Below are positions 1 to 9,049 of a stretch of DNA of 64,000 bases, one piece after another. The first letter of the stretch is position 1; each line of letters starts with the position of its first letter. The stretch is from JBAOHV01 sp963714875 (GTDB lineage Bacteria > Actinomycetota > Acidimicrobiia > Acidimicrobiales > Microtrichaceae), in assembly GCA_963714875.1 (NCBI GenBank), contig CAVQQI010000011.1:434001-498000 (forward strand). The letters are read 5' to 3'. The notes below the pieces were generated by a model. It worked only from the letters and a program-made list of their open reading frames with translations, was not told where the DNA came from and did not search any database. The position numbers and the translations under genes were made by a program.

Positions 1-1161
1 GGCACGTCGCTCCGCTCGGCGGGTCAGATGCTGGAGTCGCTCCTGACCGGCATGACCGCGGACGCCGCAGGTCCGGCCACCCAGGTGCGCCTGCGCGAGG
101 GACTGGGCAGCGACCTGACTGCGGTGGTGTCCACCGCGGTCGCTGCTGCTGACCGAGCGCTGAACAGCCTGCGCCGAGCCGCCAAGCACGCCGGCCAGGG
201 CCCGGCGCGACACCGGATCGACCGTGCGGTTCGGGTGGCCGAGGGGGTGCTGGGCGATGCGCAGTCGCTGCTCGGGGCGCTCGAGCCCGGCTCGGTGTGC
301 TGGATCGAGACCACACGTAGTGGTCGCCATGCGTTGCGGCTCACCCGGATCGACGTCGCCGCGACCCTGGCCGTTCGGGCATGGGAGGACTCTGGGCTCA
401 CGGTGGTCTGCTGCTCGGCCACGCTCGACCGGGGCACCGCCGAGCGGCTCGGTCTGGACGCCGAGTACCTGGCGGTCGACTCGCCGTTCGACTTCCGCGA
501 GCAGGCCGTGCTGTACGTACCGAAGCTGGCGCGGCCGAACCATCCGGACTGGCCCGAGCAGGTCGCTGCGGTCGTCGCACACCTGATCGAACGCCTCGAG
601 GGTCGAACGCTCGCGTTGTTCACCTCGAACCGCATGCTGCACGCCACCGTCGAGAGGTGTCGCGACCTGTGCCCCGACGCGTCCATCATCGCCCAGGGCG
701 AGGCGCCCAACCCGGTGCTCCAGCAACGGTTCCTCGATGAGGAGCACACCAGCCTGTTCGCGACCGCCAGCTTCTGGACCGGCATGTCGAGTCCCGGCAC
801 CACCTGCTCGGCAGTGGTGCTGGACAAGATCCCCTTCCCGGTCCCCTCGGACCCGATCATCGAGGCCCGTTCCGAGCTGGTCGGCGACGCTCGAGCGTTC
901 CAGGAGGTGTCGGTCCCTGCCGCTGGGATGCAGCTGGCCCAGGGCGTCGGCCGGCTCATCCGCACCGCGACGGACCGTGGTGTGGTGACGGTGTGTGACC
1001 CGCGGCTGGCCGAGGCCCGCTACCGCGAGCAGATCCTGGCACTGCTCCCACCGCTGCGGCGGGTGCGCAACGCCGAGTTCGTCGACCGCTTCATCGACTC
1101 GCTCGAACTGGACCGTCCCGCCCACTCTGTGCCTGACGGGCCGGTCGAGCTGTCAGCCTGA
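1..1161 (+). CDS. DinG-family ATP-dependent helicase, 3' part (truncated by window start)
   Basis: The frame is open from base 1 to the TGA at 1159-1161, so the gene starts outside the window and only its last 386 codons are visible. What is seen is the second RecA-like domain of an XPD/DinG-type superfamily 2 helicase: CCSATL, the motif IV-like TLALFTSNRM, the motif V-like FATASFWTGMSSPG and motif VI QGVGRLIRT. Walker A/B and any Fe-S cysteines would lie upstream and cannot be checked. Family members unwind DNA forks, D-loops and R-loops during repair. The last 71 bases overlap, tail to tail, the 3' end of the monooxygenase gene on the other strand. A YoaA-like paralogue would look the same in this part. 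Confidence 0.85.
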   Translation, partial: GTSLRSAGQMLESLLTGMTADAAGPATQVRLREGLGSDLTAVVSTAVAAADRALNSLRRAAKHAGQGPARHRIDRAVRVAEGVLGDAQSLLGALEPGSVCWIETTRSGRHALRLTRIDVAATLAVRAWEDSGLTVVCCSATLDRGTAERLGLDAEYLAVDSPFDFREQAVLYVPKLARPNHPDWPEQVAAVVAHLIERLEGRTLALFTSNRMLHATVERCRDLCPDASIIAQGEAPNPVLQQRFLDEEHTSLFATASFWTGMSSPGTTCSAVVLDKIPFPVPSDPIIEARSELVGDARAFQEVSVPAAGMQLAQGVGRLIRTATDRGVVTVCDPRLAEARYREQILALLPPLRRVRNAEFVDRFIDSLELDRPAHSVPDGPVELSA

Positions 1162-2653
1162 GGTCACCCGGTACCCGGTGCCGCATCCGACGCCGGTACT
1201 TGACGGTGTAGTCAGGCCAGTTGTTGGTGATGCGCCCCGAGTCGGTCTTGTACCAGGAGTGGCAGTCCTCGGCCCACACGGTGCGTTGCGCAGCTGCTCG
1301 GATCTGGGCGTCGTAGCGCTCCATGGCATCTTCGGTCACCTCCGCGGAACCCGATCCGTCGCGCACCATGTCGACCAGCAGCGAACGGATCCACGCCACC
1401 TGCTGCTCGATCATGAACAGGATCGAGTTGTGACCCAGGTTCGTGTTCGGGCCGTACAACATGAACAGGTTGGGGAACCCTGCGACCGCCACCCCCAGGT
1501 AGGCGTACGCGCCGTCGGCCCAGACCTCGTTCAGTTCCAGACCGTCACGACCGGTGATGCGCAACGGCGACAGGAACTCGGTGCTGCGGAACCCGGTACC
1601 GAAGATGATCGTGTCGACCCCGAACTCGTCGCCGCCGGCGGTGCGGATGGAGTGCTCGGTGATCTCGGCCACCTCATCGGTCACGACCTCCACATCGGGC
1701 CGCAGCAGCGTGGGGTACCAGTCGTTCGCGATCAGGATGCGGCGACAACCCGGCGTGTAGTCCGGGATCAGCGCCTCGCGGGGCAACGTCGAGGAGACCA
1801 GCTTGCCGAGCTCCTTGCCGAAGCGGTCCTGCATCAGCTTGCCGAGACGGTTGCCCTTGCGCATCAGCGCGAACCGCGCCTCGAACCGCCAGTAGATCGA
1901 CGCCCGATACGCCCGTTGCAGCGGCGGCACGTGGTCCAACAACCAACGTTCCCAGGGGCGGTAGCGCCGGTCGGGCTTGGGCGCGACGTAGTTGACGCTG
2001 CGCTGGAACAGCGTCGTGTGCCGGGCCTGTGCGGCCACGCGGGGCACGAACTGGATGGCGCTCGCACCGATGCCGATGACCGCCACGCGCTCCCCACGCA
2101 GGTCGTGGTCGTGGTCCCAGCGTGCGGAGTGGAACACGGTGCCAGCGAAGTCGTCGAGCCCCGCGATGTCCGGGATGTTCGGCCGATTCAGCTGGCCCAG
2201 ACCCGACACCACCACGTCGACGGTGACCCGTTCGCCGTCGACCAGGGTCAGCTCCCAGCTCTGGTCGACGTCGCTCCAGGTCGCCGAGGTCACCTCGGCG
2301 CCGAAGCGCAGGTGGGGCTGCAGGCCGTGGGAGTCCACCAGCGACTCGAAGTAGCCGAGGATCTCCGGTTGCTCGGCGAACTTGCGGGTCCAGTCGGTCT
2401 TCGGGGCGAACGAGAAGCTGTACAGATGCGATGGCACGTCGCACGCCGCGCCGGGATAGGTGTTGTCGCGCCACGTGCCGCCCACGCCGTCGGAGCGCTC
2501 GTAGATGGTGAAGCTGTGGATGCCGGCGTCCTGCAGCTGCATGGCCATGCACAGCCCGGCCGCTCCGGCTCCCAGGATCGCCACCCGTGGTGTGCCCGAT
2601 CGGGGATCGTCGACGAGTCGGTCCGCTGCAACTGCCCCGTGGCCCATCGGCAC
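1091..2653 (-). CDS. Baeyer-Villiger (flavin-containing) monooxygenase
   Basis: 520 residues. FAD-binding GAGAAG lies at residues 28-33, the class B BVMO fingerprint FAGTVFHSARWD at about 169-180, and the NADPH-binding GIGASA at about 194-199. Such enzymes use NADPH and O2 to insert oxygen next to a ketone, giving an ester or lactone; the substrate cannot be read from sequence. The GTG at 2653 is used as start, but the ATG two codons later (2647) is equally possible, and both sit behind a G-rich stretch. The basic C-terminal tail overlaps the DinG-like gene by 71 bases. The thioredoxin gene is divergent, 159 bases away. A second, longer BVMO lies at 38753-40712, so ketone oxidation is a recurring theme. 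Confidence 0.87.
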   Translation of the reverse strand: MPMGHGAVAADRLVDDPRSGTPRVAILGAGAAGLCMAMQLQDAGIHSFTIYERSDGVGGTWRDNTYPGAACDVPSHLYSFSFAPKTDWTRKFAEQPEILGYFESLVDSHGLQPHLRFGAEVTSATWSDVDQSWELTLVDGERVTVDVVVSGLGQLNRPNIPDIAGLDDFAGTVFHSARWDHDHDLRGERVAVIGIGASAIQFVPRVAAQARHTTLFQRSVNYVAPKPDRRYRPWERWLLDHVPPLQRAYRASIYWRFEARFALMRKGNRLGKLMQDRFGKELGKLVSSTLPREALIPDYTPGCRRILIANDWYPTLLRPDVEVVTDEVAEITEHSIRTAGGDEFGVDTIIFGTGFRSTEFLSPLRITGRDGLELNEVWADGAYAYLGVAVAGFPNLFMLYGPNTNLGHNSILFMIEQQVAWIRSLLVDMVRDGSGSAEVTEDAMERYDAQIRAAAQRTVWAEDCHSWYKTDSGRITNNWPDYTVKYRRRMRHRVPGDLRLTARPARQAQSGRDGPVRASR

Positions 2654-2812
2654 CCCCGTACTCGGCCGGACGGTCGAGATCGTACTGCGGGCCGTCGGGT
2701 GCGGCTGCGGGTCCGGAGCAGGAGACAGGCGTGGGCCGTGGACGGAACCGTAGTGGGGCGGAAATGGTCCGGACCTTCACCGGGTTCCCGTCGGCAACGA
2801 CAAGGAGAACAG

Positions 2813-3190
2813 ATGGGTACCGTCGATCTGACGCTGAGCGAATTCGAGTCCACCGTGACAGCGGAGGGCATCGTCCTGGTGGACTTCTGGGCGTCCTGGT
2901 GCGGCCCGTGCCGCTCGTTCGCCCCCGTGTTCGAGGCCGCCGCCGAGGAGCACCCGGAGATCACCTTCGCAAAGGTCGATACCGAGGCCGAACAGGAGCT
3001 GGCAGGCGGTCTGGGCATCCAGTCCATCCCGACGCTGATGATCTTCCGCGACGGCATCCAGATGTTCTCCCAGCCCGGAGCGCTGCCGAAGGCGGCGCTC
3101 GATGATCTGATCGGCCAGGTCGAGGCGCTCGACATGGCCGAGATCCGCAAGGAGCTCGGCGTCGACGAACCAGCGCCAGCTGCGGACTGA
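2813..3190 (+). CDS. trxA: Thioredoxin
   Basis: 125-residue cytosolic thioredoxin that reduces protein disulfides with its WCGPC active site (residues 29-33). The cis-proline follows in SIPTLMIF. Start ATG at 2813 is fixed by AAGGAG at 2802-2807, five bases upstream; the much longer open frame that runs in from 995 is non-coding. The C-terminus extends about 15 residues past the usual thioredoxin end (MAEIRKELGVDEPAPAAD), as in several actinobacterial thioredoxins. A strong perfect palindrome follows 17 bases after the stop and probably ends the transcript. The gene seems to stand alone; the divergent neighbour is the first BVMO. Confidence 0.93.
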   Translation: MGTVDLTLSEFESTVTAEGIVLVDFWASWCGPCRSFAPVFEAAAEEHPEITFAKVDTEAEQELAGGLGIQSIPTLMIFRDGIQMFSQPGALPKAALDDLIGQVEALDMAEIRKELGVDEPAPAAD

Positions 3191-3207
3191 CGCCCGACCT
3201 CGATCCC

Positions 3208-3241
3208 AGGAAGGGGCGATTCCGCGGAATCGCCCCTTCCT
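3208..3241. terminator. 34-bp perfect palindrome after the thioredoxin gene
   Basis: The arm AGGAAGGGGCGATTCCG (3208-3224) is followed directly by its exact reverse complement (3225-3241), with no spacer, so a few central bases must form the loop. It starts 17 bases after the thioredoxin stop codon. There is no U-tract on either strand, which is common for high-GC terminators. The likely role is transcription termination, possibly in both directions. Confidence 0.6.
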
Positions 3242-3851
3242 GCGCGCACCGGCGACGGATCGCGTCACCTGTGCGCGCAGCCTGCGAGTCCGACGGCCAC
3301 CGTACCGACGCGGAGTGGCGGTGAGCATCAGGTTCGTGATCAGGTGAGACTGAGCGCCTGCTCGTGAGGGACTTCTGGAGCAAGGTCCGCTCCGTTGGGC
3401 CAGACCACGGTGCCGAGGTCGGAGTCGACTGAGACTCTGGCGGAGTAGTCGACACCTCGAAGCGCCTGCGTCATCGGACCCTTGGCAGCCTCGATACGCC
3501 CGACAGGTCGTCAGCGCCGAGGACACCATCGGCACAGCTCAGCCGTGGGCGATGGCCGCCGAGGTGTTGGACGGCTCCGACGACATAGGGCGCAGTCGAG
3601 GCGATCCCTCGATGCTCGACAGCGGTTCTCCGCGCTCTGAGCGTTCCCAGGCCGCGGCAGTCCCGTCCGCTGGGGAGATGCGCTGCGGACGCTCAGTCGT
3701 GGTACCCGAGGCGCCACCAGGCGGACAACCTGACTCCGATCAGCAGGTTGAAGACGGACGGGGCAACCGCGACATGGATGACGCCGGACTGAAACCCGTC
3801 GGGGCTGCCGGTGACGAACACTGCAGGGAACGTGGGCGATCCGACCGCGGA
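3242..3851. other. 610-bp stretch without a recognised gene
   Basis: Open frames on both strands here translate to low-complexity Arg/Ser/Pro-rich sequence typical of non-coding GC-rich DNA. The one stretch that looks protein-like is a 42-codon minus-strand frame, GTG at 3821 to TGA at 3693, ending in the hydrophobic and aromatic stretch FNLLIGVRLSAWWRLGYHD. It lies 30 bases beyond the MmpL stop codon and in the same reading frame. It has no clear ribosome binding site. I see no tRNA, repeat or mobile-element end in the stretch. Confidence 0.4.
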
Positions 3852-6303
3852 TCAGCGGGAGCCGACGAGCTCCGGATCGATCGCTTCCGCCGCGTCGTCA
3901 GGTCCCTCCGCAGTCGCCGTTGCGTCCCGGTCGACCGGATCCGGTGCGACACCGTCCACATCGAGGCGGGGCAGCCAACCGAGCCAGCTCGGCAGCCACC
4001 AGGCGCGCCTGCCGAACAGCTCCATGGCCGCGGGCACCATCACCATGCGCACCAGGGTGGAGTCGATGAACACCGCGACGGCCATGCCGAAGCCGATCAG
4101 CTTCACCGTCGGACTCGGGTTCGCAACGAAGGACAGGAACACCACGATCATGATCAGCGCTGCGGTCGTGATGACCCGTGCGGTGTTCGCGACACCCAGC
4201 ACCACCGCATCGCGGGGGTCGCCGGTCCGGGCCCATTCCTCCTTCATGCGGCTCATGAGGAAGACCTCGTAGTCCATGGACAGTCCGAACAGGATCACGA
4301 ACATCACCAAGGGCACGAAGCTGACGATCGGGATCGTGTCGGACAGCCCGACGAGCTGCCGGGCCCAGCCCCACTGGAAGACCGCCACGACGATGCCGTA
4401 GGCGGCGCCGATCGACAGCAGGTTCATGATCGACGCCTTGAGCGGCACGAGCAGCGATCGGAACACCAGCATCAACAGGATGAACGCACCGATGACGACT
4501 GCGCCGATCACCAACGGAAGGTAGGTCTCGACCCGGTCGGTCAGATCCAGCAACGTCGCGGTCGGGCCGCCGACGTGCGCCTCGAGCGAGGTGCCCCGCG
4601 TCGCAGTTGCCAGATCGGCGCGCAGCCTGTCGACGAGGTCCTTGGTCGCTGCAGCGTCGGGTCCGGTCGTCGGCGTGACCTGGTAGATGACCGCGGTCGT
4701 CGCGTCGACCGAGTTGGGGATCGGGCCGATGGCAGAGTCGATTCCCTTGACCGTGCCCGAGGGCTGCAACGCGCCGACCGCAGTGTTCACCGGGCCCAAC
4801 TGCTCCAGCGCGGTCAGGTAGTTGGGGGCGTCCTTGTCGTCGATGGCGACCGCCACCACCAGCGGGGCGTTGACGCCGGGGCCGAAGCCCTCGTCCATCA
4901 GGTCGTACGCCTGGCGTTGCGACAGCGAGGTCGGCATGGACCCGTCGTCGGGCATGCCGAACCGGATGCCGAGGAACGGCACTGCGAGCAAGCAGCATCA
5001 CTGCGCCGCCGGCCAGCAGCGCGGTCCACGGGCGAGCGGACATCGCGGTGGCGAAACGTCCCCAGAAGCTGCGGTGGGGGTCGCCCTCCTCGTGGTGACG
5101 TTTCGGCAGGCCGAGTGCATCGATGCGACGACCGGCGAAGCCGAGCAGCGCCGGCAGCAGCGTGCAGGCCGCCAGCACCATGACCGCGACGCCGATCGCT
5201 GCGGACAGCCCCAGGGTGCGCACCAGCGGGATGGGCACCACGAGCAGGCCGAGCAGGGCGATGCAGACCGTGATGCCGGCGAAGATCGACGCCCGGCCCG
5301 AGGTCTGCAGCGCGTAGCCCACCGCGTCGTGCGGGTCGTGTCCGTCGCTGATGAACTGGCGGTAGCGGGTCACGATCAGCAGCGAGTAGTCCAGCCCGAC
5401 ACCGAGCGAGATCATCAGGGTCACCGGCGGCGCGGCGGACGACACCGTCGTGACGCTGGCGAGCAGGTACACCAGACCGCTTGCGGTCACGGCGCCGAAG
5501 AGCGCGGTCGAGATCGGGATCGCCATGCCCCACAGCGACCCGAAGGCGAACAGCAACAGCAGGGCCCCGATGCCGAGTCCCACTTCGTCGGCGTGGTTGG
5601 CCCACCAGCTGACCGGGTTGTTCCACGTGTCGGCCACGGGCCCACCGATCGCGGTCGAGACGCCCGCTGCACGGGTCTCGGCGAGCGCACGGTCCATCTG
5701 CGACCACGGGTTGGTGTAGTCCGACGGATCCTTGTCGGGATTGACCGGGAACCGCTCCATCAGGTCGACCGCGCTGCGGTCGTAGGTGACCGTCGAGTAC
5801 GCGATGCGCCCGTCCTCGGCGATCGGCGACGGAATGACCTTCGCCAGATCCTCCACCGCGGTTCGCTCTGCGGCGGGCAACGACCCGGCGACCTTCTCCA
5901 GTGATTCCGTCGGGTTCTCGGTGATCGGATCCGACACCGAGGTGACTGCAGGCAGCTTCTCCATCGCCGCGACGGAGTCGGCGATCGAGCGGGCCGCCGC
6001 GGGTTCGGTCACGCTCTGGCCGGCCGGCACCGAGAACACCACCGTTGCCGTGGCGCCGTTCTGCGAGCTGAAGCGCTCGTCGAGCATGTCGTAGGCGGCC
6101 TGTGAGTCACTTCCGGGGATCCGGAAGTCGTCCGACACGCTCTTCTCGTAGATGGCGCCCAGGTAGCCACCTCCCACGAGGATCAGCACCCAGATCACCG
6201 CGGCGATGCGATGATGCCGTGCGATGCCCGCACCGACCCGGCCCAGGAGGGTCAGGTCCCCGGTGGGTGCGTGCTTCGCTGCTCGGTGCTGCGTTCGAGG
6301 CAT
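3852..6303 (-). CDS. MmpL-family RND transporter (one-base frameshift)
   Basis: Inner-membrane RND exporter of the MmpL family, which moves lipids or drugs out of the cell using proton motive force. The N-terminal part (start ATG 6303, GAAGGGAT just upstream) reads through the first membrane domain to about 4992. The rest reads one frame away, from about 4991 to the TGA at 3852. Deleting one base from the AA at 4990-4991 (TT on the coding strand) gives 816 continuous residues with MLLLAVPFLGIRFG at the join, matching LLILAVPVTGMRLG at the same place in the second MmpL (23618-26020). Both MMPL domains and the expected two clusters of hydrophobic segments are present. The break is most likely a sequence error. 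An upstream in-frame ATG at 6372 is less likely because it lacks a ribosome binding site. Confidence 0.85.
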
Positions 6304-6445
6304 TGGGTCATCCCTTCGGACGGTGGCTGCACCCCGCACCTCGTGGTGCACCAGCGCAGACGCGTTCTCCACTCATCGGCGACGAGCGGCACTTCCTGAG
6401 CGTTCTCGGGCCGACGCAGCAGCGTCGACGCGTAGATTCACCACC

Positions 6446-9049
6446 GTGTGCGACACGCTGGTGACCCGGACCGACGACGGGCTGCTGTTCGCCAAGAACA
6501 GCGACCGGGACCCCAACGAGTCGCAGTTCCTCGACTGGCGACCGGGGGCGGTTCACCCACCCGGTGCGGTCGTGCGCTGCACCTGGATCGACGTGCCGCA
6601 GGTGGAGCGCACCCGCGCTGTGCTGTTGTCCCGGCCGTGGTGGCTGTGGGGTGCGGAGATGGGCACCAACGACGCGGGCGTGGTCATCGGGAACGAAGCG
6701 GTGTTCACCGATTCCCACGAGGAGTCGCCCGGACTGCTGGGGATGGACCTGCTTCGCCTCGCGTTGGAGCGGGCGGACTCCGCCGACCAGGCCGCTCAGG
6801 TCATCGTCTCGCTGCTCGAGCGCCACGGACAGGGAGGCTCCTGCAGCTTCGAGCACCCCGGCTTCAGCTACGACAACAGCTTCATGATCGCCGATCCGAA
6901 CGGCGCGATCGTGCTGGAGACCGCCGGGCGCGCCTGGGCGATCGAGCGGGTCACCGGCCGTGCTCGCAGCATCTCGAACGCGCTCACCATCGCAGGGTTC
7001 GCGCACGCCCACCGTGACAGGTTGCGCACAGCGGTCGCGGCCGCTGCGCGCCGCCGGAACGTCACCACTGCGGGCGCCACCGCAGCATCGTCGGTCGGCG
7101 ATCTGGCAGCGGTGCTGCGCAGCCACGGCGACACACCCGATCCCCGCTACTCGGCGCTCAACGGTGCGATGTCGGCCCCGTGCCTGCATGCCGGGGGCCT
7201 GGTCACGTCCAGCCAGACGACCTCGTCGTGGATCGCGGACCTGCGCGGCACCGCTCCGCAGCACTGGGTGACCGCCACAGCGGCACCGTGCACGTCCGTC
7301 TTCAAGCCGGTCACCGTGGACGAACCGGTCGACCTGGGGCCTCGTCCGACGAACACCGACGACCCATCCACCCTGTGGTGGCGTCACGAGCGCCTGCACC
7401 GCCGTGCGCTGCACGACCCCGGAGCGCTCATCCCCCGGTTCCGTGCCGAGCGCGACCGGATCGAAGCGCGCTGGTTCGCCACCCCTCCGGCCAGCGACGC
7501 TGCGTTCGCCGCAGCCGACCTGCTCGAACAGCGGTGGCTCACCGACGTCCTGGACGGGCCCGACACCGACGTGCGGCCCACGTGGGTGCGTCGGCAGTGG
7601 CAACGATGGGACCGCGAGCGCGGGCCTGCCGGACGGAGCCCCGGCAGCTACGGGGAGTCGGGCGTGACCCGGGTCGTGGTCGTCGGTGCCGGTCTGGCGG
7701 GCCTGGCAGCGGCGCGTCGCCTGGTCGAGCTCGGCGCAGAGGTCGAGGTGGTCGAGGCCCGTGACCGTGTCGGCGGTCGCACGGAGGGCGGTCACACGAC
7801 GGACGGCACACCGGTGGAGCTGGGCGGTCAGTGGCTCGGCGCCACCCAGACCCGCATGTACGAGCTCGTCGACGAACTCGGCCTGAGCACCTTTCCCACC
7901 TACAACACCGGCGAGCACCTCATCCACCTCGCCGGGCGGACCGGGCGGCTGAAGTCCCACCGCGGCGCAGTGCCCCATCTGGGACCGTTCGTGCTGGCAG
8001 ATCTGTTCCGTGGGCTGCGCCGGTTCGACGCCATCGCCAGCACGGTGCCGCTCGACGCACCGTGGAACGCGCCCGGTGCGTCGGTCCTCGACGCCCAGAC
8101 CTTCGAGACGTGGATCCGGGCGAACCTGCGCACCGACACCGGTCGCGCCTACTTCCGCATCGCCACCGAGGCGGTGTTCTCTACCGAGAGCTCGGACCTG
8201 TCCGCGTTGCACGCGGCCTTCTACGCCCACTCGGGCGCCGGCCTGGAGACGCTGTTGTCGGTCGACCGGGGGGCGCAACGCGACCGTGTCGTCGGCGGGA
8301 CGATCCGCATCAGCGAGGAGATGGCCGCCCGCCTGGGTGATCGGGTGCGCCTGGGGTGTCCGGTGCGACGCATCGGACACGGCGACGACCATGTGCGCGT
8401 CGAGCTGCGCGACGGACAGGTGATCGACGGCGACCGGGTCATCGTCACGCTCCCCCCGACCCTGGCCGGCCGGCTCGAGTACGCACCGGCACTCCCGTCG
8501 TGGCGTGATCAGCTCACCCAGCGACTGCCGGCAGGGTCGGTCATCAAGTTCCACGTCGTCTACGACGAGCCGTTCTGGCGCCACGACGGCCTGACGGGCC
8601 AGGCCGCATCGGACACCGGGCCGGTGAAGGTCACCTTCGACAACAGCCCACCGTCAGGGAGCCCCGGCATCCTGGTCGGGTTCATGGAGGCCAACGACGG
8701 GCGGGTCTGGGCTCGGCGCACCGAGACGGAGCGGCGCGACGCGGCGGTGGCGTGCCTGGTGCGCTACTTCGGGGCCCGTGCGGCGCATCCGGTCGAGTAC
8801 CTCGAGCGTGACTGGATGGCCGAGGAGTACAGCCGCGGCTGCTACGGGGCGCACTTCACCCCGGGAGTCTGGACGGCGTTCGGCAGTGCCCTGCGCGCAC
8901 CGATCGGCCCGATCCACTGGGCAGGCGCTGAATGCGCCGAGGTGTGGAACGGCTACATGGAGGGAGCGGTCCGCTCCGGCGAGCGGGTGGCGGAGGACGT
9001 CATGGCCAGCACCGGCCCACCCACCCAGAGAGAGGCATCAGCACCATGA
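6446..9049 (+). CDS. C69 (secernin-type) Ntn hydrolase reading in frame into a flavin monoamine oxidase
   Basis: As written this is one 867-codon frame holding two enzymes. Residues 1-406 are a peptidase C69/secernin-type N-terminal nucleophile hydrolase. The GTG at 6446 is followed at once by Cys2 (VCDTLVTRT) and FAKNSDRDPNESQ; Cys2 would become the nucleophile after Met removal. From residue 407 a complete flavin amine oxidase follows: VVVGAGLAGLAAARR and ARDRVGGRT bind FAD, and IHWAGAECAEVWNGYMEGA closes the site. SRGCYG holds a Cys at the place of the covalent FAD cysteine of human MAO-B. The second part has its own start, GTG at 7664, behind GGGGAG (7652-7657). Removing one C from CCCC at 7639-7642 would end the first protein at a TGA overlapping that GTG, so the fusion may be an artefact. 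The stop overlaps the fumarase ATG (ATGA at 9046-9049). Confidence 0.8.
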   Translation: MCDTLVTRTDDGLLFAKNSDRDPNESQFLDWRPGAVHPPGAVVRCTWIDVPQVERTRAVLLSRPWWLWGAEMGTNDAGVVIGNEAVFTDSHEESPGLLGMDLLRLALERADSADQAAQVIVSLLERHGQGGSCSFEHPGFSYDNSFMIADPNGAIVLETAGRAWAIERVTGRARSISNALTIAGFAHAHRDRLRTAVAAAARRRNVTTAGATAASSVGDLAAVLRSHGDTPDPRYSALNGAMSAPCLHAGGLVTSSQTTSSWIADLRGTAPQHWVTATAAPCTSVFKPVTVDEPVDLGPRPTNTDDPSTLWWRHERLHRRALHDPGALIPRFRAERDRIEARWFATPPASDAAFAAADLLEQRWLTDVLDGPDTDVRPTWVRRQWQRWDRERGPAGRSPGSYGESGVTRVVVVGAGLAGLAAARRLVELGAEVEVVEARDRVGGRTEGGHTTDGTPVELGGQWLGATQTRMYELVDELGLSTFPTYNTGEHLIHLAGRTGRLKSHRGAVPHLGPFVLADLFRGLRRFDAIASTVPLDAPWNAPGASVLDAQTFETWIRANLRTDTGRAYFRIATEAVFSTESSDLSALHAAFYAHSGAGLETLLSVDRGAQRDRVVGGTIRISEEMAARLGDRVRLGCPVRRIGHGDDHVRVELRDGQVIDGDRVIVTLPPTLAGRLEYAPALPSWRDQLTQRLPAGSVIKFHVVYDEPFWRHDGLTGQAASDTGPVKVTFDNSPPSGSPGILVGFMEANDGRVWARRTETERRDAAVACLVRYFGARAAHPVEYLERDWMAEEYSRGCYGAHFTPGVWTAFGSALRAPIGPIHWAGAECAEVWNGYMEGAVRSGERVAEDVMASTGPPTQREASAP
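7652..7666 (+). promoter_or_regulatory. Internal ribosome binding site and GTG start of the amine oxidase
   Basis: GGGGAG at 7652-7657 lies six bases before GTG at 7664, exactly where the FAD-binding domain begins (VTRVVVVGAG). The four bases GTGA at 7664-7667 have the form of the stop-start overlaps that join most neighbouring genes in this window. This supports separate translation of the oxidase. Confidence 0.6.

Noticed and set aside
4980..5000. Programmed ribosomal frameshift in mmpL
   Set aside because: No slippery sequence or downstream structure, and the same kind of break occurs in unrelated genes across the window.
3552..5183. Long plus-strand open frame opposite the first mmpL gene (and a similar one at 4822-5904)
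   Set aside because: Composition is Asp/Arg/His/Gln-rich repeats typical of the antisense of a GC-rich gene; no domain is seen and it lies opposite a clear transporter.
6308..8584. 758-codon minus-strand open frame opposite the C69/amine oxidase gene
   Set aside because: Antisense shadow: no motif, no ribosome binding site, and full overlap with two well-supported enzymes.
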